DNA of 64,000 nt from an uncultured Porphyromonadaceae bacterium (lineage in GTDB: Bacteria > Bacteroidota > Bacteroidia > Bacteroidales > Barnesiellaceae): NCBI GenBank assembly GCA_900538555.1, contig UPYI01000016.1, forward strand, positions 1-64,000, given 5' to 3'. Positions 54,601-63,239 of this stretch are shown in pieces. The translations under genes and the position numbers were made by a program. The notes beneath the pieces are model-generated. The model saw only the letters and a program-made list of their open reading frames with translations, made no database searches and was not told the origin of the DNA. Each line of letters begins with the position of its first letter. Position 1 is the stretch's first letter.

Positions 54601-56466
54601 CTTAGAACTTATTGTACTCCATGTTGCGCCATTGTCGGTAGAGAAATGTATGGATAACGGTTGTCCGGCAGCAAAAGAAGCGGCGGCAATTGTGCCTTGC
54701 GACACCGCAATGCTACGTATATTATTATCGGAAAGAGCTATTCGAGTCCAATTTTCCGCCAAGTCGTCCGACAGATACACCCATCCGGTTCCTGTCGTTG
54801 CTACGATTGTGTTACCGTCGGCGGCAAGGGCAAGTATGCCTGCCCCTCCAAGACCTGCGGATTTCTCGTTCCAAGTCGCCCCGTTGTCGGCAGATCTATA
54901 TATCTTGCCGTTTGCAGCTATGAATAAGTAGCCCGTATTGCCGGCAATGGCAGATATATTGCCTACGGGGAGGGATGACAAAGGCGTGATAGCCTTTGTC
55001 GTGATATCGGCAACGGCAAGTGTCCCGTCGGCTACGATATAATAGACACCGGCATTTGCCCGATCGGGCGCAACGGCTGTCACATTTTCAACATTTCCTT
55101 CTATTACGGTCAATTGTGGATCGGCATTGAAATCGATGAATGCCAATTGCTTTGCTTCGGAATTCGAGAGCAAGACAATTCCATTGTAATCCTTCCCGGA
55201 GAAAAGCCGGGAGTAGCCTGCGGCTGCCACTTCCGCTTCTTCTTCGGTCGATACCTCCTGTCGGCGGCATACACCGTCGATCAGGTAGTACAGATAACCG
55301 TTGTCTACCGCTATACCATCAGCTTTTTCGCTGAATCGGGCACCAGGCATTTCTTCGAAAGTACGGTAGCCGTCCGGGGTATACATCATTTTATCGTAAA
55401 AGTCGATTGATGCGGCAGTAAGTATTTCCTGTGTGTTGAACGGATTGATTGAGGCATGGAACCCGTAAAAATATCTTTCCGGAGTGATGTCCTGCCATGT
55501 TTTGAATCCGTCGCCGGTAGTGATTATCTGGTTACCCTCCAACACATAGATACGGTTGGGGTCTTGGGGATTGTAGGTTATTGCAACGATATTGTCCATG
55601 AGATAGTCTCTCCACTCGATGTCACTATACGGCATCCAAGTTTTTCCTCCGTCGGAAGAGCAGTATAGGCATTCCGTTTCAGAACCATCACCGCCACCGA
55701 CTATTATCTCATCATAATTTTGCGGATTAATAGCTATCGGACCCAGCTGAATACCGGCAAGACTTTCCGTCCAATTCTTGCCGGCATCGTCTGAAATAAA
55801 TATGCCGCCTGTCGCCCCCGATGGTCCGGAAGCCCGGGTCAAATATATTTTCTGTGAATTTTCGGGCGAAAAAGCCACTTCTGCCGGATGCACACTGTTG
55901 TGATTGCGGAAATTATAAATCAGGCTCCAAGTCGCTCCCCCGTCGTTGGTATAGTAGACTTCCGAGCAATAATCCAAAGTGGAAGCATCCATATAGCTTG
56001 TGTAAATTACCACCTTGTTAAAATCCGATGGATCGACATCGTATGACTTAGCGGTCGGAATCTTGTCCTGATTGGGTGTGACATAATGTTTCAACACGCC
56101 GGTCTTGTGGTTCAAAGAATACAGTCCGGCGATCTCAGGCTCGCTTGCATGGGTGATCGTGAAAAACACCACGTCGCTGTCTCTTATGGTTTTCAAGTCG
56201 GTTATTGCCCCCTTGCCGATATATTCCGTAGGCATTTGCCAGGCTACTCTCCATGTCGTCCCGGCATCCTCCGACACCAGAAGGAAGTTATGGTTCGTTG
56301 CGTAAAGGCGGTCTTTCACGCTATGGTCGTATATCGCATAATACAGGGTTCCGCTCGTGGCGGTGGCGTATTGTCGCAACTGGGCGGTTACTGTTTCTGG
56401 AATCAGCAACATAGTTGCCAAAACAGTAGCGCAGATCAAGTTCCGGAGAATGGGAATTATTTTCAT
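51628..56466 (-). CDS. Large secreted beta-propeller / Fn3 protein with T9SS sorting domain
   Basis: A 1612-aa surface protein. After the signal peptide (about 1-29, ending TAQ) come two regions of sortilin/BNR-type propeller repeats (DDAGKNW, SSDGGKTW, SADNGATW, STDNGATW; about 40-640), a MAM/cleaved-adhesin-like sandwich (FEKGGIPRSWQQTATGNEGW), three Fn3-like units each with YNVYRDDEKIAE-type strands, a second cleaved-adhesin domain (SESFDNGIPETWTSLDKDGDG), and a C-terminal type A T9SS domain (VTVFPNPTSGVVQIENAG to VIKK). It is likely an adhesin or glycan/protein binder. No catalytic residues are recognised. Confidence 0.88.
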   Translation of the reverse strand: MKIIPILRNLICATVLATMLLIPETVTAQLRQYATATSGTLYYAIYDHSVKDRLYATNHNFLLVSEDAGTTWRVAWQMPTEYIGKGAITDLKTIRDSDVVFFTITHASEPEIAGLYSLNHKTGVLKHYVTPNQDKIPTAKSYDVDPSDFNKVVIYTSYMDASTLDYCSEVYYTNDGGATWSLIYNFRNHNSVHPAEVAFSPENSQKIYLTRASGPSGATGGIFISDDAGKNWTESLAGIQLGPIAINPQNYDEIIVGGGDGSETECLYCSSDGGKTWMPYSDIEWRDYLMDNIVAITYNPQDPNRIYVLEGNQIITTGDGFKTWQDITPERYFYGFHASINPFNTQEILTAASIDFYDKMMYTPDGYRTFEEMPGARFSEKADGIAVDNGYLYYLIDGVCRRQEVSTEEEAEVAAAGYSRLFSGKDYNGIVLLSNSEAKQLAFIDFNADPQLTVIEGNVENVTAVAPDRANAGVYYIVADGTLAVADITTKAITPLSSLPVGNISAIAGNTGYLFIAANGKIYRSADNGATWNEKSAGLGGAGILALAADGNTIVATTGTGWVYLSDDLAENWTRIALSDNNIRSIAVSQGTIAAASFAAGQPLSIHFSTDNGATWSTISSKELHYAHATAVDFDFTADAITAHIASSDMGRLSYLIMLQPDGTIAQFPYEESFEKGGIPRSWQQTATGNEGWAACAKSQGSPDSAPGGSETKIRFAGATAEGKARLVTPELDLSSLEYPTLKFSYAVTAGLLRLYYQSTVDGAWAELAFNVHPESGWQVATIALPDKSAAYRVAFEAESTGNSDIQIDDISIYNGNPQSFNDIRNLSASIVYGPEAVLSWTAPEGNYHAIYNVYRDNEKIAENITANSHKDSGFSVGEHSWIVKTVYDGAESQGTGITVTYTGEHTPVGNFTATASNDVNGNAIATLGWSVPDGYSAGIYNVYRDDEKIAEKITGTSFTDTDIPNGIHTWNVTAVYGETESVRMSAEAEVTNRCAPVRNLRAGYNVASEKVLLTWEEPCDLPDDYLSHAAAPAQALNYQREGEWRMKTAVRWSPDELRAMGLDGAKITEIAIVPYEEKAKYYPRLWIGGDGKNAGKEETLYVTNDGYNMNLREWNSMPLNSPIIIDASQELWIGCETIFTGPSGVIGCDAGPEKKGVNKIFDGSTWYDASEFDPSYNANFCIAARIEAADGKMTIKRANNQNGISYNVYRDDEFLANTTETSYEESGLLEDYYTYVVTAVHGVKGESAARSAELFAGNLCPKAENVEANADQATSDVLLTWDAVDPYYVEETVLSESFDNGIPETWTSLDKDGDGACWASSDEQSKSYNGYPNPLKGKSVFSDTKVYTFDPATLSTTYTACDNWLVSPEITLTHENAVLRYSISQLYWASWATYYEVLVSTTGTDYDDFSVIFSETLGQGGDILNVLWYSREIDLSEYAGRSLRIALRHKCVEEEKPSEGLQLDELSVVETVPVERKYEIYRDGKLIAGGVTGVSYTDTKCDNGEHEYCVVTVCEDLGYNSKPSCITTSVSDVVRPVSVTVTVFPNPTSGVVQIENAGRAIGVVTIADMSGRTVCQYDFSDSGKALIDISDLENGIYFLRIKGHDVKVIKK

Positions 56467-56595
56467 ATGCGTGTAAAATTAAGATGTTAATAATCGCCTC
56501 AAAGATTGGGCAAATCAAAAAAAATATCAAAAAAACACGCGGAAATAGTGTGACATTTCAACGAAAAAGTAAGAACCGTACCTTTCCGTCGATTT

Positions 56596-58200
56596 TCAAT
56601 CCGTCTTGTCGTTGTAAGAATAAAGAAAAGAATAAAGGTCGCTACCGCTTTCCAATCCTAATTTCCGCGACACCCGTTCCTTCCGTTTGCGGCAGGCGTC
56701 GGGAGTGATGTTCATCAAAGACGAGATTTCTTTTGTGCTTAGGTTCATGTATATGTAGGATATGAATCGTGCATCATTAGCGTTGAGTTCGGGATAACGC
56801 TGTTTAAGCGACGACAACATCCCATGGTTGGTTTGGTCGAAAAGCGTGATAAAGTTCTTATGGTCACTTTCCGAATTCAGTTGCTTTTTCAAGTTGCGTA
56901 CTTGCTTCATGAATTTGTCGTCTGTCGAAAGTTCCGGATGTTCCGAAAGCGACGATATTATGTCGTTGAGCAATTGGTTGCGGCTTGCTATTGACAATGC
57001 CTTCGCCTGCAATTGGCTGTTGCTGATCTCTATTTCCTTTTTTGCCTGTTCTAGTTCAAGCTCCGTAATCTTGTGACGGCTAAGTTCCATCTCCTTTTCC
57101 TGCCGCCGTTTTGTAGTCCGCACACGTAACAGCCAGCCGAGAGAGATGAGTATCAGTACCACAGAGGCAGACACCGTTAAAAATATCTTTCTTTGACTGG
57201 CAAGTTCAGCCTCTTTCATCGACAACTTATAGCGCGAATCCTGCAATTCGAAGCGTATCTGGCTGTTCTCGAACAATTGCCCGTTTTTTATGCGGTTCAA
57301 GGAGTCGCGCATCAAAAGCACGGAGTCTTTATACGACAATGCTCCGCCGTAGTCGTGTGCGGCATAGCTGATTTCGGAGAGCAGGTTGTAGGCTTCCGCT
57401 TTGCTCTCGATATTACCGGTACATTCGAGGGCTTTACGCGCGTGGCGCATAGCGTTAGGAATATCATTTGTCTTGAAATAAGAGTGTGCCACCGTATATG
57501 ACGCAGCATTAGCTATTACCGGATCTATTTTTGCAGCAGGACTTTCCAATATAGTCCTGCCGTTTTCTATCACTTCCCGATGGAGGTTTTTCAAAAAATA
57601 GGATTCGAGCAAGGCTATCTGCACTTTGGGCATAAGTTCGGAATCCCGTGGCAAGCTCGATTCCGCCTCGTCGAGATAGCGCTTTGCCGTTTCCGGGTCG
57701 TTCATCTTGTTGCTTGTCACGCCGAGATTCATATTATACATCGCGATTCGTTCCTTCCCGTCAGGCGTATTTTCCGCCAACTTTTTTGCTTGCTTGAAAT
57801 ATTCCATAGCCTTGGGATAGTTCTTTTCTTTCGAATAGAGTATGGCGATATTGTTAATTACGGTCATGGTCTCCCTATCGCTCAGATGTTTCAATACCAC
57901 GGTATAGGCTTCGAGATAGTAATTCAGTGCCTCTCCGTAATTAAAAGCAGAGTAATAGAGTATGCCCAAGTTGTTAAGGGCGAGAAACTGCTGTTTGTAC
58001 CAATGCTTTTGCTTGGCTACCCCCAAAGCCTCTTCCAATATCGACATTCCTTCGGCATAATCTTTTTTATCCAATACGGCGGTAATGCCGTCTATTATCA
58101 AAGAATCACACTCCTCCTCGCTGCGTATTTCGGCTGTTATGTAACGTGGCAGAAAAACGAAGCACATAAATAGTATGATTATACGGCATCTACTCATCAC
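56596..58200 (-). CDS. Membrane TPR-LuxR-like transcriptional regulator
   Basis: A 534-aa protein with a signal peptide, about seven tetratricopeptide repeats (about 30-300), one membrane helix (KIFLTVSASVVLILISLGWL), a cytoplasmic coiled coil and a C-terminal helix-turn-helix (LSTKEISSLMNITPDACRKR). The plan is a one-component sensor common in Bacteroidota, with TPRs outside the membrane and DNA binding inside. The large surface protein follows it on the same strand, so control of that gene is plausible but not shown. Confidence 0.88.
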   Translation of the reverse strand: MMSRCRIIILFMCFVFLPRYITAEIRSEEECDSLIIDGITAVLDKKDYAEGMSILEEALGVAKQKHWYKQQFLALNNLGILYYSAFNYGEALNYYLEAYTVVLKHLSDRETMTVINNIAILYSKEKNYPKAMEYFKQAKKLAENTPDGKERIAMYNMNLGVTSNKMNDPETAKRYLDEAESSLPRDSELMPKVQIALLESYFLKNLHREVIENGRTILESPAAKIDPVIANAASYTVAHSYFKTNDIPNAMRHARKALECTGNIESKAEAYNLLSEISYAAHDYGGALSYKDSVLLMRDSLNRIKNGQLFENSQIRFELQDSRYKLSMKEAELASQRKIFLTVSASVVLILISLGWLLRVRTTKRRQEKEMELSRHKITELELEQAKKEIEISNSQLQAKALSIASRNQLLNDIISSLSEHPELSTDDKFMKQVRNLKKQLNSESDHKNFITLFDQTNHGMLSSLKQRYPELNANDARFISYIYMNLSTKEISSLMNITPDACRKRKERVSRKLGLESGSDLYSFLYSYNDKTD

Positions 58201-58221
58201 GCTGTTATTTTAAATCATTGC

Positions 58222-58314
58222 AAATATAGAGAAAGGCGAGAGCAGAAACAAAAGGGAAAATGAAATTTTCACGATTGGATTATGCCGAGCCGCCTCCTAT
58301 ATTCTATAAATATA
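58222..58314 (-). repeat. Promoter repeat, minus-facing copies (TPR-LuxR gene)
   Basis: The copy nearest the gene is a consensus promoter: TTTG (58250-58253), exactly 20 bp, TATATTTG (58222-58229). The spacer is TTTCTGCTCTCGCCTTTCTC. A second copy has its -7 box at 58307-58314 (TATATTTA) within an imperfect TATATT/AATATA palindrome. Spacing between -7 boxes is 85 bp. Confidence 0.8.
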
Positions 58315-58382
58315 GAGAAAGGCGAGAGCAGGAACAAATGGGAAACGAAGTCTCACGATTAGGTTATGCCGAGTTTTTTTCT

Positions 58383-58540
58383 TATCTTTGTAGAAGATAA
58401 GTTGCACTCGGCATAGCCATTCAAACAAGTTTGATGTCTCTGCTCTCATTTGCATTATCTTTGTAGAAGATAAGCTACGCCTTAACATAGTTTGAGTAAA
58501 CTCATCTCTGTATTCGGCTTGCATTATCTTTGTAGAAGAT
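58383..58540 (+). repeat. Promoter repeat, plus-facing copies (outer-membrane protein gene)
   Basis: Three TATCTTTG boxes at 58383-58390, 58456-58463 and 58525-58532, each followed by TAGAAGATAAG to give the hairpin TATCTT-n-AAGATA. The second copy has TTTG 22 bp upstream, inside TTTGATGTCTCTGCTCTC. Units are 73 and 69 bp apart. They point to the gene at 58626. This, with the minus-facing copies, fills the 58201-58625 gap; no other gene is seen there. Confidence 0.8.
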
Positions 58541-58625
58541 AAGCTGCACGTGGCATAACCAATCAAACCGACCGGATGCCACTGTACCCGATGCCTTATT
58601 TATAACATTTAAAATAGACCGGATT

Positions 58626-59327
58626 ATGAAAACGAAGATTCAATGGATATGCGCTTTGCTACTCGGATGCTGCACTTCGTTGTTCGCACAACAATATCAG
58701 GAAGTGATCTACATGAAGAACGGCAGCGTCGTGAAAGGATTCATCGAAAAACAAATACCCTGTGTTTCGATAACCGTACAGACCGAAGAAGGCACCCGGC
58801 AATTCGCATCGGAAGAAATATTACGTATCGAAAAAGAGTTGGTCGGTTCGTCCGAAAGCACAGTCCGTTCTCGAAAAAGAGAAATGAAATCTACGGGCTA
58901 TCGGGGATTCGTCGAGGCAAGCTCCATATTCAGTGTCGGAAAAGACAAATACAACAGCATTATCAATGTATCGACCTCACACGGATACCAGTTCAATCCC
59001 TATTGGTTTACCGGTGGCGGTCTGGCACTGCACGGATGCGGTATGCTCCCCCTGTTTGCCGAAGCACGAGGCAATATGCTCGCCGGTCGTTATACTCCAT
59101 TCGTCGATCTGAAAACCGGGGTGGCTTTCGACGTAGACCGGTTCCGGTCGAAATATAACATATCGCACCGGAGCAACCGGGCTTTCTATTTCCTGAACCC
59201 CAGCATAGGATTCTCATTCAGCCTGTCGAGAGCATACGCCATGAACGTACGGATCGACTATACATTGGTATGCAACCCCTACTATACCGGCAACGGTATC
59301 GGAGTAGGTGTAGGCGTAGAATTTTAA
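58626..59327 (+). CDS. Outer-membrane beta-barrel protein
   Basis: A 233-aa protein with a signal peptide (MKTKIQWICALLLGCCTSLFAQ). An N-terminal segment reads IYMKNGSVVKGFIEKQIPC, as in small Sm-like/DUF-type domains of Bacteroidota, then a barrel of alternating strands (FVEASSIFSVG, YNPYWFTGGGLALHG and GVGVGVEF at the end). It may be a porin-like or stress protein; function unknown. Its 3' end overlaps menA by 4 nt, convergently. Confidence 0.75.
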   Translation: MKTKIQWICALLLGCCTSLFAQQYQEVIYMKNGSVVKGFIEKQIPCVSITVQTEEGTRQFASEEILRIEKELVGSSESTVRSRKREMKSTGYRGFVEASSIFSVGKDKYNSIINVSTSHGYQFNPYWFTGGGLALHGCGMLPLFAEARGNMLAGRYTPFVDLKTGVAFDVDRFRSKYNISHRSNRAFYFLNPSIGFSFSLSRAYAMNVRIDYTLVCNPYYTGNGIGVGVGVEF

Positions 59328-60190
59328 GAAAGACACCAAGCCAGCGAGATCAACACGGCATACAGAATCTGGTTGCGGGCTGTCGCCCCCAAGAACGGAT
59401 TCAACTCCATTCCTCTGCGGCGGCGTATCTTCGCCCACGTGACGACATGCAATACCAAATACCCCAACGGCATCAGCCAATAGCCCGGTGCGAATCCCGA
59501 CCAAACCGGAATGAGCAGTATTACGCCCAAAATGCCGTTTGTCAGATAGGCATACTCGGCAAAACGGCGACCGAAAATAACCACCGTAGTACGCTTGTTC
59601 GCTGCCTCATCCTCTTCCCGGTCACGATAATTATTCACCAACAGCAGATTGATCGACAACAGTCCCATAGCGACCGACAGCCAAAAAGCCGTTTCGTTAA
59701 ACGCCAATGCCTGCACATAATACGTAAGATTCACGGGAACAAGACCGAAGAAAACGAATACAGCCACATCGCCCAATCCGTGATATGCCAGCGGATACGG
59801 ACCGGCTGTATATGCCAATGCACATAAGGCAATCACCATCCCCACCGGAAGCAACCACCATCCGCCGTAATAGAGCAGCCCCAGACCGAAGCAGCAAGCC
59901 ACGCCCAACGTCGCCAACGTAACATAAAGCATCGTCCGCGGGGCTATATCGCCCGACGCCACTGCCCGGCGCGGACCGACCCGCCCGGCAGTATCGCAGC
60001 CCTTTACAAAATCGAAATAATCATTCGCCAAGTTCGACGCTACCTGCGCCAACAAGGCAAAAAGGAGACAAAGCAATGCCGGTTGCCACCGGAAATGCCC
60101 GTAATGCCAGGCACATGCCGATGCCGCAATCACCGGCGCAGCCGATACCGGCAACGTACGGGGACGTGCCGCAGAAATCCAAGGATTCAT
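59324..60190 (-). CDS. menA: 1,4-dihydroxy-2-naphthoate polyprenyltransferase MenA
   Basis: Adds the isoprenoid tail in menaquinone synthesis, at the inner membrane. The 288-aa protein has about eight helices, the first Asp-rich motif NLANDYFDFVKGCDT and the second NNYRDREEDEAANKRT. Menaquinone fits anaerobic respiration. The -7 box TATCTTCG is at 60250-60257 with CTTG 20 bp upstream. Confidence 0.94.
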   Translation of the reverse strand: MNPWISAARPRTLPVSAAPVIAASACAWHYGHFRWQPALLCLLFALLAQVASNLANDYFDFVKGCDTAGRVGPRRAVASGDIAPRTMLYVTLATLGVACCFGLGLLYYGGWWLLPVGMVIALCALAYTAGPYPLAYHGLGDVAVFVFFGLVPVNLTYYVQALAFNETAFWLSVAMGLLSINLLLVNNYRDREEDEAANKRTTVVIFGRRFAEYAYLTNGILGVILLIPVWSGFAPGYWLMPLGYLVLHVVTWAKIRRRRGMELNPFLGATARNQILYAVLISLAWCLS

Positions 60191-60249
60191 AATTCGATAG
60201 TATTGCCGTCGCCGGCATTCACAAGCCGGCAGGCGTATTGATTACCGCG

Positions 60250-60281
60250 CGAAGATAATACAAATACCGGCAGGAAACAAG
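60250..60281 (-). promoter_or_regulatory. menA promoter
   Basis: Minus-strand CTTG (60278-60281), 20 bp, TATCTTCG (60250-60257). Confidence 0.6.
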
Positions 60282-60341
60282 TTTAACACGACTTCCCGAC
60301 AGGACGGCAACGGCGCAGTACTCCCCAGCCTCCCGTTCCGC

Positions 60342-61907
60342 CTACGACAGTTCGAAACAGGAACGGATCGCCCGACGGATGCGCTCGGCATCCTTCTTGT
60401 TCTCTTTCAAGATGTTCAATACCATATTCAGGTATTTATCCTTCGTGCTCAGTCCGCACAACTGAGGGAGGTTGCTCTGCGTCAGCATGCTCTTCTGATT
60501 ATACACTTTCAATACCGAACGATAATCGTTCTCCCTCACATACGTTCTGAAACGGTCGCATACCCGATTATACCACCCTTTCACGTCGGTATCGTCCGTC
60601 AGATGCCCGATATGTTCGGCAAACGCATCCACATCGGTAAACCGGCGGTCGATCTGATGTTCCAACGCCCGGCGTATCTGGTGACGGGTATGGAGCAATG
60701 CCTGCGATTCCAATTCGGCGGCAAACAGCTTAATGACATTCTGGCGCACTTTGGCGAACACCCGGTCGTCGGGTTGCCGCATTCGGCGGGCTACCGTACG
60801 TACCACCCCTTCGAGCAGCAGCAGATTCTCCACCTCCGCCACATCGGGCACGAACACATTCCGTTCGCGCAGATACGCCACCTCGCGTTCGGTACGCCGG
60901 TCACGGTCTACGATTCCATGCGAATCGAGGTGGTGCAAGGCTTTCAGGTCGGCAAACGCCCGTGTAGCTTCGATCACCTTGTTGCATCCGCCCAACGGTT
61001 TCACCGTCCACTCCGGAAATATATACGGATACAACCGGCTGTCGATACTCGTATTGGCTGTTCCTTCGATAAAAAGTACCGGCTTGCGGCTGCCCAGAAT
61101 ATCGAGATAAACCCCTTCGGGCAGACCGTCCTGCGTATGGATGAACTCATAATCCCAAGCGATGCGGTCGGCATCGAACGACTTCACCCAGATGCAGACA
61201 GAATCTAATCGTGACGATGCAAACTCGATATCGTGAGTCAGGTAAACGAACCGGCAATCGGGACGCAACTCCTCTATACTGTCCCAAAGCGACTTCATGA
61301 TCGAATGGTGCAGATACATCTCCGGATCTTCCACCAAAATCACCGCTTTCTCCGGAGCCAAAGCCACCGCTCCGATATTATACAGCACGGCTTTCTCGCC
61401 GTCGCTCAACCGAAGCGGAGCGAAAGGTTCGTTGCCCGATCCGCTCGTAATCTGCAAACTGCCGCCCACGCGCAACATCTTGTTTTGCGGGAAAACCGAT
61501 TCCCACAGCCGCTGCACCGTATCGAGACGGGTTTCGGGAAACGCCGGTTTATCCATATCCAGATATTCGCGTTTATATGCCATCAACGTACGGAACTCCT
61601 CGCTAAGCAGCAGAAACAGCAACTGTTCGAATTCGGTAGGGATCTCTTGCGAAATATACCGCGAATGCGATACCGCCTCACGGTACATCATCTCGATGCG
61701 GTTTGCATCAGGGCTATCCGGACGCCGATACACACACAAAGCCTTCATCGCCGAGATACGATATGCGGCATCGCCGCAACTCCGTTCGATCTCCGAACCG
61801 AAACGGGTCTTACCCGAACCGTTCGCTCCGATCACCGTAATCGTCCGTTCCGATTCGGGCAGGTCGGCGACCGTACCATTTATCTTACGAGGAAGTTTGA
61901 TTTTCAT
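60342..61907 (-). CDS. ABC-type ATPase fused to a DUF4435 (TOPRIM-like) domain
   Basis: A 521-aa single-chain protein. N-terminal ABC/AAA ATPase: Walker A GANGSGKT (27-34), signature LSDGE (167-171), Walker B ILVEDPE (190-196), H-loop THD (His225). C-terminal DUF4435: FIEGT (Glu281), DRDRR (Asp334, Asp336) and EVENLLL (Glu358, Glu360, Asn361), the acid set of a TOPRIM-like nuclease. The same two domains form the PARIS phage-defence pair AriA and AriB. Here they are fused and compact, with no restriction or other defence gene nearby. Function is inferred. It has a promoter of its own in a repeat relic. Confidence 0.82.
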   Translation of the reverse strand: MKIKLPRKINGTVADLPESERTITVIGANGSGKTRFGSEIERSCGDAAYRISAMKALCVYRRPDSPDANRIEMMYREAVSHSRYISQEIPTEFEQLLFLLLSEEFRTLMAYKREYLDMDKPAFPETRLDTVQRLWESVFPQNKMLRVGGSLQITSGSGNEPFAPLRLSDGEKAVLYNIGAVALAPEKAVILVEDPEMYLHHSIMKSLWDSIEELRPDCRFVYLTHDIEFASSRLDSVCIWVKSFDADRIAWDYEFIHTQDGLPEGVYLDILGSRKPVLFIEGTANTSIDSRLYPYIFPEWTVKPLGGCNKVIEATRAFADLKALHHLDSHGIVDRDRRTEREVAYLRERNVFVPDVAEVENLLLLEGVVRTVARRMRQPDDRVFAKVRQNVIKLFAAELESQALLHTRHQIRRALEHQIDRRFTDVDAFAEHIGHLTDDTDVKGWYNRVCDRFRTYVRENDYRSVLKVYNQKSMLTQSNLPQLCGLSTKDKYLNMVLNILKENKKDAERIRRAIRSCFELS

Positions 61908-61994
61908 ACGCCATTCGTTTTAAGTAACCGTAAAACCATTTGAAAAGCATCATGTCTGAAAAGAAAATGCGGCTTGATAAACAGCCGAACCGCA

Positions 61995-62014
61995 TCCTAT
62001 ATTCTACAAATATA
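61995..62014 (-). promoter_or_regulatory. Promoter repeat relic upstream of the ATPase-DUF4435 gene
   Basis: TATATT-CTACA-AATATA palindrome with a minus-strand TATATTTG (62007-62014), the same layout as the repeats at serB and 58.3 kb. No good -33 is seen. Confidence 0.5.
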
Positions 62015-62076
62015 CGGATTTTACTTAAATCAAAACAGTCCCGAATGGCGCATTTTTTGTCCGAAAACTGTCTGGA

Positions 62077-63237
62077 CTATCGGCTCAACAAACGGGACAT
62101 CCGTTCCAGTCCATCAGCCAATACCGAGCGGGGGCAGGCGATATTCAGTCGGATAAAACCCTCTCCGCCGGGACCGTACAATGTGCCCGAATTGACCAAT
62201 AGTTTCTCTTCCTCCTCTAAACGCAGTACCGTGCGGTCTGAACCGATACCCATTGCCCGGCAATTGATCCACACTAAATAAGTCCCTTCGAGAGGCTGCA
62301 CCCGATATTGCGGCAACCGTTCGGCAAAAAATCGGCACAAGTATTCGTAATTGCCCCACAAATAATTGCGCAAGGCATCGAGCCATTCCGCCCCCTCGTT
62401 ATATGCAGCGATCGTAGCCACGATGCCGAACGGATTGACATCGCACACCTCATTGATATTGATCGCCCGGTCGATACGGCAACGCACCTCGCTGTCCGCC
62501 GCCACGATATTGGCGATCTGCAATCCTGCCAGATTGAACGCCTTGCTCGGCGAAATACAGGTCACGGAATTCATGGCAAACGTTTCGGACAACGAAGCGA
62601 ACGGTGTATAGTCGTGACCGGCGTAAGTCAGTTCACAATGGATCTCGTCCGCTACCACGAACACCCCGTTGCGCAGACAAATATCGCCGATACGGCGCAA
62701 TTCATCCACCGTCCATACACGTCCAACCGGATTGTGGGGGTTGCACAACAGCAACAGTTTCGCCTTCGGGTCGGCAGTTTTCACTTCCAGATCGGCAAAA
62801 TCGATCGTATAACCGTTGTCGTGATACACCAACGGATTCGCACTCATTTCACATCCGTTGTTACGGATCGACGAATAAAAACAATTATACGCCGGAGTCT
62901 GTACGATCACCTTGTCGCCCGGTTCGGTCATAGCCTTGATGACAGCCGACAGAGCCGGCACGACCCCTGTCGTATAGATGATCTGCTGCGGATCGATCGT
63001 CCAGCGGTGCCGGGACGAAAACCAATGCGACACGGCATCATAATAACTATCCGGCACCCGGGCGTACCCGAATATTCCGTGCGAAACCCGGCGCTGCAAC
63101 GCCTCGATAACGGCAGGAGCCGTTTTAAAATCCATATCCGCCACCCACATCGGCAAAACGCCTTCCGCTTCGGGTGTATCCCATTTATAAGAACCGGTTC
63201 CCCGGCGGGGAACAACTTCGTCGAAATCGTATTTCAT
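62077..63237 (-). CDS. MalY/PatB-type PLP aminotransferase, probable cystathionine beta-lyase
   Basis: A 386-aa fold-type I PLP enzyme. PLP Lys232 is in SPSKAFNLAGLQ, Asp197 in VVADEIHCELTY and the Asn in NPHNPVG. Family members cleave C-S bonds of cystathionine or cysteine conjugates. The start MKYDFDEVVPRRGTGSYKWD is the usual one. It is 2 nt after the MATE stop, in one operon. Confidence 0.93.
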   Translation of the reverse strand: MKYDFDEVVPRRGTGSYKWDTPEAEGVLPMWVADMDFKTAPAVIEALQRRVSHGIFGYARVPDSYYDAVSHWFSSRHRWTIDPQQIIYTTGVVPALSAVIKAMTEPGDKVIVQTPAYNCFYSSIRNNGCEMSANPLVYHDNGYTIDFADLEVKTADPKAKLLLLCNPHNPVGRVWTVDELRRIGDICLRNGVFVVADEIHCELTYAGHDYTPFASLSETFAMNSVTCISPSKAFNLAGLQIANIVAADSEVRCRIDRAININEVCDVNPFGIVATIAAYNEGAEWLDALRNYLWGNYEYLCRFFAERLPQYRVQPLEGTYLVWINCRAMGIGSDRTVLRLEEEEKLLVNSGTLYGPGGEGFIRLNIACPRSVLADGLERMSRLLSR

Positions 63238-63239
63238 AT

